From Nocardia sp. NBC_00403 (GTDB lineage: Bacteria > Actinomycetota > Actinomycetes > Mycobacteriales > Mycobacteriaceae), in NCBI RefSeq assembly GCF_036046055.1, contig NZ_CP107939.1:1054001-1118000 (forward strand): DNA of 64,000 bases, given 5' to 3'. Positions 59,617 to 64,000 of this stretch are shown here, in pieces (position 1 is the first letter of the stretch; each line of letters starts with the position of its first letter). Under the pieces are notes generated by a model. That model was not told the DNA's origin, searched no databases, and saw only the letters and a list, made by a program, of their open reading frames with translations. A program made the translations under genes and the position numbers.

Positions 59617-59966
59617 TGTGGATTCCTCGAGGAATCCCTGTGGAGTCCTCGAGGAATCTCCCAGTTGTGCACCGGTTCGTGCACAGGCCGGGGGAGCGGG
59701 TCCGGCGCCGGGATTAACAGGGGTGGATTCAACAGTCTCCACAGCGGTTGCTCCCCAGGCATCCTGACCAGCGCACCACTCGGTCAACGCCTTGTGGAGT
59801 CCTCGAGGATTCCTTGTGGAGTCCTCGAGGATTCCTCGAGTTGTCCACGAATCGGTGCACACGTGTGAACAACAGGGTGAATCTGGTGGAACAACTCGAG
59901 GAGCACTCGAGGATGGATGTTGAACAACTTCGGAGCCTCCACAGACCCCTCCCGTTCATCCTCGAG
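59617..59966. repeat. CTCGAG palindromes in oriC paired with DnaA-box cores
   Basis: CTCGAG occurs at 59626, 59648, 59802, 59824, 59835, 59895, 59906 and 59961. The best-conserved units read TGTGGAnTCCTCGAGGA. Distances between successive sites are 22, 154, 22, 11, 60, 11 and 55 bases; all but one are multiples of 11. Confidence 0.9.
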
Positions 59967-60021
59967 TCACCCGATGGCCATCCCCACGGCACCACACCCC
60001 CGGACCTGCGAAGACCGCCCC

Positions 60022-60068
60022 ACTCCACAGATTCCACAGTGCCTACTACTACTTCAGTTCTTCTTCTT
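60022..60068 (+). promoter_or_regulatory. Putative unwinding element: DnaA boxes followed by DnaA-trio-like run
   Basis: ACTCCACAG and ATTCCACAG (60022-60039) are followed after a GTGC spacer by CTACTACTACTT (60043-60054) and CTTCTTCTT (60060-60068). On the complementary strand these read 3'-GAT/GAA-5' triplets, the DnaA-trio pattern described in Bacillus. Confidence 0.55.
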
Positions 60069-60405
60069 AGAGAACTCTCTTCAAAACAGGGTGTGTGGAA
60101 AGTCCGTTGGTGGGTGTCGCCTCCGTGCCACTCGCCGAAAAGCGGGCAAGGACGAAACGGGAGACCTATCGACAGACAGGACCGACCGGCATCGGACAAC
60201 CGATGAGTTCCGCGCAGTCGCGCGTCGAGAAAGCCGAGCACTCGGTTGATCGGCTCGGAGGGTCGGACTAGGTTCAGGTGCCGCACGCGAGTACGGTTTG
60301 GTGTCGGTCACCTGTGCCACACTTTTCGAGGCGGCCGATTCAGCACCCGTTCAAGAACTGACGAGCCGAGATAGATCACGGAACCGGGAGAGGACAGATC
60401 GGGCG

Positions 60406-61587
60406 ATGGAGCTTGCAGGCATGAAGTTTCGGGTCGCACGAGAAGACTTCGCCGAATCCGTTGCGTGGGTTGCTCGTAGCCTCCCGTCCCGGCCTCCTGT
60501 CCCGGTGCTCGGCGGTGTCCTGCTGGTCGCCGATGAAGGCGGGCTCACCGTCTCCGGCTTCGACTACGAGGTCTCCGCACAGATGCGGGTCGCGGCCGAG
60601 GTCGCCGGTCCCGGCCAGGTGCTCGTCTCCGGCCGGTTGCTCGCGGACATCACCAAGGCGCTGTCCAACAAGCCGGTCGACGTCTCGCTCGACGGCACTC
60701 GGGTGCTCATTGCGTGCGGCAGCGCGAAGTTCTCGCTGCCGACCATGCCGGTCGAGGATTACCCCCAGCTTCCCGAGGTGCCCCAGCAGACCGGCGAACT
60801 GAGTGTCGAGGTCTTCGCCGAGGCGGTCGGCCAGGTCGCTGTCGCCGCAGGCCGCGACGACACCCTGCCGATGCTCACCGGCATCCGGGTGGAGATCGAG
60901 GGACCCAAGGTCGTGCTCGCGGCCACCGACCGGTTCCGGCTCGCGGTCCGGCACATCGAATGGCAGCCCGCCCGAACCGATATCGAGACCTCGGTGCTCA
61001 TCCCGGCACGCACGCTGTCCGAAGCCGCGAAGACACTCGGCCCCTCGGATGCCCCGGTTCAGCTGTCGCTCGGCACGGGTTCCGGATCGGGCTCGGACGG
61101 TCTGCTCGGCATCGTGAACGCGGGCCGCAGGACCACAACTCGACTGCTCGATGCCGAGTTCCCCAAGTTCCGTCAGCTGCTGCCGAAGGAACACACCTCG
61201 ATTGCCACCCTCCAGGTGGCCACGCTGACCGATGCCATCAAGCGCGTCGCCCTTGTCGCCGAGCGCGGTGCTCAGGTGCGTCTGGAGTTCTCCAGCGAGG
61301 GCCTGCTGCTGTCCGCGGGCGGCGACGACGCCGGGCGCGCGGAGGAGTGGCTCGAGGCCGATTTCCGTGGCGAATCACTCACCATCGCCTTCAACCCCGG
61401 CTACCTCATCGACGGACTGTCCGCGCTGCATGCCGACCGGGTCACCTTCGGATTCACCACTCCGAGCCGCCCTGCGGTGCTGTTGCCCGCCGGCGACGAG
61501 GAGCCGAAGGTGCTCGAATCCGGCGCGTTCGCCGCGCTGGAGAGTGTGTACACCTACCTGCTGATGCCGGTTCGGCTGCCGGGCTGA
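60406..61587 (+). CDS. dnaN: DNA polymerase III beta clamp
   Basis: 393 residues. Three clamp domains: [54 protein letters not shown] with [16 protein letters not shown]; and the C-terminal [20 protein letters not shown] and [12 protein letters not shown], where clamp-binding peptides dock. It tethers replicative polymerase to DNA. ATG 60406 (MELAGMKF) is preferred; ATG 60421 is the alternative. Confidence 0.97.
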   Translation: MELAGMKFRVAREDFAESVAWVARSLPSRPPVPVLGGVLLVADEGGLTVSGFDYEVSAQMRVAAEVAGPGQVLVSGRLLADITKALSNKPVDVSLDGTRVLIACGSAKFSLPTMPVEDYPQLPEVPQQTGELSVEVFAEAVGQVAVAAGRDDTLPMLTGIRVEIEGPKVVLAATDRFRLAVRHIEWQPARTDIETSVLIPARTLSEAAKTLGPSDAPVQLSLGTGSGSGSDGLLGIVNAGRRTTTRLLDAEFPKFRQLLPKEHTSIATLQVATLTDAIKRVALVAERGAQVRLEFSSEGLLLSAGGDDAGRAEEWLEADFRGESLTIAFNPGYLIDGLSALHADRVTFGFTTPSRPAVLLPAGDEEPKVLESGAFAALESVYTYLLMPVRLPG

Positions 61588-61677
61588 GCGTCTGTGCATG
61601 ATCGGGTGCCGCGCGCTCCGGCGCAAGCCACAGCGCCGCACGGTGGTTCGAACCTCTTAGGGACGCAGCGGTATTCG

Positions 61678-61728
61678 TTGTCCACACCATCCACATGGAC
61701 GCGATCCATCCACAGTTCTTCCACAGCA
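61678..61728. promoter_or_regulatory. DnaA-box cluster between dnaN and recF
   Basis: Within 51 bases lie TTGTCCACA (61678-61686, the exact mycobacterial consensus) and the related CATCCACAT, CATCCACAG and CTTCCACAG, all on the same strand. The 235-base gap has no gene and may be an accessory origin or DnaA-control region. Confidence 0.7.
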
Positions 61729-61822
61729 GGTGATCGGGCCGCAATTCCTTCGGCGTTCGCGCGACCACACGTGATTTCGTGGCCTCTACCAGCGGCGATG
61801 ACAATCGGGTCGAGGTAGGCGG

Positions 61823-63091
61823 ATGTTCATCAGGGCGCTGTCGCTGCGTGATTTTCGGTCCTGGGAGCACGCGGAACTCGAATTATCCCCAGGCCGAACG
61901 GTTTTCCTCGGATCCAACGGCAACGGCAAGACCAACCTGCTCGAGGCGATCGGCTATCTGGCCACACTCGGCTCGCACCGGGTCGCCGCGGACGCGCCGC
62001 TGATCCGGCTCGGGACCGAACGCGCCAGAATCGGCGCCACCGTCGTGAACGCGGGCCGGGAGCTCCGCATCGATCTGGAACTGAATCAGGGCGCCGCCAA
62101 TCGCGCCCAGATCAACCGCTCTCCGGTCCGCCGGCCGCGCGAGATTCTCGGCATTCTCCAGACGGTGCTCTTCGCGCCCGAGGATCTTGCGCTGGTGCGC
62201 GGTGATCCCGGCGAGCGCAGACGGTTCATGGACGAGTTGTGCACAGCCAGATTGCCTCGGCTCGCCGCGGACCGCGCCGACTACGACCGCGTGCTGCGGC
62301 AGCGTTCGGCGTTGCTGAAAACCGCAGGGCGACAAGGGCGATCGAGGGGATCCGGCACCGCCGAACTGACCACCCTCGACGTCTGGGACGGACACCTTGC
62401 GTCGCATGCCTCGGTGCTGCTCGCCGAACGCTTGCGGCTTGTGCACGACCTGTATCCCTATCTCGCACAGTCCTATGCGTCGATCGCGCCCGAATCGCGG
62501 CCCGCCGCAATCGGTTACCGCAGTGCCACGCTGCCTCCGGAATTCCTGGATCCAGCCCGGGCACCGCTGCCGGGGGACATCGAGGCATTGGAGACGATCA
62601 TGCTGCAGGAGCTGACGGCGGCGCGACCGAAGGAATTGGAGCGCGGCGTCTGCCTGGTCGGGCCGCACCGCGACGACCTCGACCTCATGCTCGGCACCGC
62701 ACCGGCCAAGGGGTTCGCCAGTCACGGCGAATCATGGTCCTTCGCCCTCGCCCTTCGCCTCGGCGCGTTCGAACTGCTACGTGCCACCGCGGCGGAGCCG
62801 GTGCTGCTGCTGGACGATGTTTTCGCCGAACTCGACCGCCGCAGGCGCACCGCACTTGCGGCGGTGGCCGCGGGTGCGGAGCAGGTATTGATCACCGCCG
62901 CCGTCCCCGAAGACGTGCCTGCGGAACTGGCGGCGGTTGCGCTGCGCGTGGAAACGAGTGGTGGGTCCGACGGCCGGATCTCCCGGATCGTGGAGCCGGT
63001 AGCCGAGGCGCTCGGCTCGCCTCCGGCCGAGGGCGCAGGCGTCGGCGACGACATCGAGAACAGCCCGGATAGCGCGTCCGCGACCAACTGA
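61823..63091 (+). CDS. recF: DNA replication and repair protein RecF
   Basis: 422 residues. N-terminus [20 protein letters not shown], Walker A GSNGNGKT (30-37), then [15 protein letters not shown] and the ABC-type signature and Walker B region [35 protein letters not shown]. It loads RecA at gaps in stalled replication. The last 40 residues are an acidic, disordered tail. ATG 61823 is directly at the usual start. Confidence 0.96.
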   Translation: MFIRALSLRDFRSWEHAELELSPGRTVFLGSNGNGKTNLLEAIGYLATLGSHRVAADAPLIRLGTERARIGATVVNAGRELRIDLELNQGAANRAQINRSPVRRPREILGILQTVLFAPEDLALVRGDPGERRRFMDELCTARLPRLAADRADYDRVLRQRSALLKTAGRQGRSRGSGTAELTTLDVWDGHLASHASVLLAERLRLVHDLYPYLAQSYASIAPESRPAAIGYRSATLPPEFLDPARAPLPGDIEALETIMLQELTAARPKELERGVCLVGPHRDDLDLMLGTAPAKGFASHGESWSFALALRLGAFELLRATAAEPVLLLDDVFAELDRRRRTALAAVAAGAEQVLITAAVPEDVPAELAAVALRVETSGGSDGRISRIVEPVAEALGSPPAEGAGVGDDIENSPDSASATN

Positions 63092-63423
63092 CGGGTTCGG
63101 ACACCCTGTCGGTGTGCTCCCGTACAGTGACCCATGCGTCGGCGGTGCTGCCACCGGCGCGGACACATCGGCCGGACTACCAACACTTGTGGATAAATTC
63201 GGCCCGGTCACCCGCTTCTCGGACCGGTGGATCCCGACTCGGTGTGGCATCGACCGATACCCGGCAACAAGAAAACGCCGAAATGGGCGTGGAATGTGAT
63301 GGCCGACACCCTTGGCCGGCCGTTCGGTCGCGGAACCCCTCGCCGTGCGCCGGCAAGCCGGGGGCTGGGGACAAAGTGAACAAAGCTGGGGACAAATCAA
63401 GTGCGTGCGAACGGAGCAGGTCG
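63092..63423. promoter_or_regulatory. recF-dciA gap with DnaA box and direct repeat
   Basis: 332 bases where M. tuberculosis has overlapping genes. It holds a perfect DnaA box on the opposite strand (TGTGGATAA, 63188-63196) and GCTGGGGACAAA twice (63364-63375 and 63385-63396, 21 bp apart). No gene is seen. A promoter for dciA is likely here. Confidence 0.6.
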
Positions 63424-63993
63424 ATGAACGATCAGCCTGAACAGGGCGCCTCCGCACCGCAGCCCGGTGTGGAGCCGGAGCTGCGTGGGATCGATCTGGC
63501 ACGGCGGGCCCTCGAGGAAGCCCGGGCGGCCGCCAAAGCCAGCGGCAAGTCGGTGGGGCAGGGACGTGCGTCACCGCGCCGGAATCTGCGGGCCGGCGCC
63601 AGGCGGCGAACCGGATGGTCGGGCGCGCGGCCGGACGAGCGTGATCCACAGCTGCTGGGCAGGCTGACCGGGTCGATCGCGAAGAACCGTGGCTGGTCGA
63701 CGAAGGTCGCGGAGGGCATGGTTCTCGGCCGTTGGTCCGGCGTGGTCGGTGACGATATCGCCTCGCACGCCACGCCGGTGACACTGAAGGACGGCGTCCT
63801 CAGCATCGCCGCCGAATCCACCGCATGGGCCACGCAACTGCGCATGCTGCAGGGACAGATCTTGGCGAAGATCAATGCCGCGGTCGGCCAGGGTGTGGTC
63901 ACCTCGTTGCGCATCTCCGGCCCGGCGGCGCCGAGCTGGCGCAAAGGCGAACGGCATATCAAGGGGCGCGGACCCCGGGATACGTACGGATAG
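63424..63993 (+). CDS. dciA: Replicative helicase loader/regulator DciA (DUF721)
   Basis: 189 residues. An N-terminal helical, Arg-rich segment ([20 protein letters not shown], then [14 protein letters not shown]) precedes the DUF721 KH-like domain: [40 protein letters not shown] and [20 protein letters not shown]. It should assist DnaB loading, as in other actinobacteria (Rv0004 position). ATG 63424 follows GGAGCAGG. Confidence 0.92.
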   Translation: MNDQPEQGASAPQPGVEPELRGIDLARRALEEARAAAKASGKSVGQGRASPRRNLRAGARRRTGWSGARPDERDPQLLGRLTGSIAKNRGWSTKVAEGMVLGRWSGVVGDDIASHATPVTLKDGVLSIAAESTAWATQLRMLQGQILAKINAAVGQGVVTSLRISGPAAPSWRKGERHIKGRGPRDTYG

Positions 63994-64000
63994 CCACCGG

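Larger units (their letters stand above)
59613..60405. other. oriC: Replication origin oriC (dnaA-dnaN gap)
   Basis: About 790 non-coding bases in the classical origin position. DnaA-box cores: TGTGGA at 59617, 59639, 59793 and 59815; TCCACA at 59738, 59938, 60024 and 60033; the near-perfect TTGTCCACG at 59841. Eight CTCGAG palindromes are interspersed between 59626 and 59966. An AT-rich stretch at about 60041-60090, just right of the last two boxes, is the likely unwinding element. No gene is visible; open frames here are spurious. Confidence 0.92.

Noticed and set aside
63112..63423. N-terminal extension of dciA by 104 codons
   Set aside because: The extension has no DciA-like sequence, contains a DnaA box and direct repeats, and GGAGCAGG supports ATG 63424.

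Overview
This 64 kb window is high-GC actinobacterial chromosome around the replication origin. It carries rpmH, dnaA, dnaN, recF and dciA together with the parA/parB/rsmG/jag/yidC/yidD/rnpA block. The gene order pcnA - mutT4 - DUF6049 protein - murJ/mviN - sigM - anti-sigma - trxB - trxA - cwlM - GNAT - parB - parA - rsmG - jag - yidC - yidD - rnpA - rpmH - dnaA - dnaN - recF - dciA is the same as Mycobacterium tuberculosis Rv3907c-Rv3924c/Rv0001-Rv0004. The mce operon, the SCO-type XRE/DUF397 pair, the protein style and the long DnaA point to a mycolate-containing relative, most likely Nocardia. The genus is an inference from protein style, not from a search.

Layout. 1-5448 (minus): an mce/yrbE lipid-import operon running off the left edge. 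5975-13760: a secreted chymotrypsin-fold protease, an EmrB/QacA-type exporter, a lipoprotein, a secreted small protein, a serine-hydrolase/P450 pair and an L,D-transpeptidase. 13932-18250: a four-gene ABC importer in the order of mycobacterial ugpAEBC (glycerophosphodiester uptake). 18317-24653: an M13 metallopeptidase, an XRE regulator with its DUF397 partner, and small metabolic genes. 24654-33975: accessory genes (exporter, EF-hand-like protein, DUF4185 protein, HyuA-HyuB fusion). 33985-63993: the conserved origin region.

How the genes work together. The right half is the chromosome maintenance centre. DnaA, the beta clamp, RecF and DciA start replication. ParA/ParB with nearby parS-like sites segregate the origin. 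RnpA, YidD, YidC, KhpB/Jag and RsmG serve RNA and membrane-protein biogenesis. MurJ with its pseudokinase tail and CwlM link peptidoglycan synthesis to kinase signalling. SigM/anti-sigma and TrxB/TrxA handle stress and thiol redox.

The most unusual material is non-coding. (1) Two degenerate tandem arrays of about 122 bp units (24750-25480 and 35800-36080) each end in a near-identical cap with a 21 bp perfect hairpin whose stems differ by compensatory changes. Both sit directly upstream of genes that look leaderless. (2) A 1.6 kb parA-rsmG gap holds 14 tandem 13 bp units and duplicated parS-like sites. (3) The dnaA-dnaN origin carries eight CTCGAG palindromes, mostly spaced in multiples of 11 bp and paired with DnaA-box cores, plus a run resembling DnaA-trios. 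No transposase, CRISPR array, rRNA or tRNA gene was recognised.
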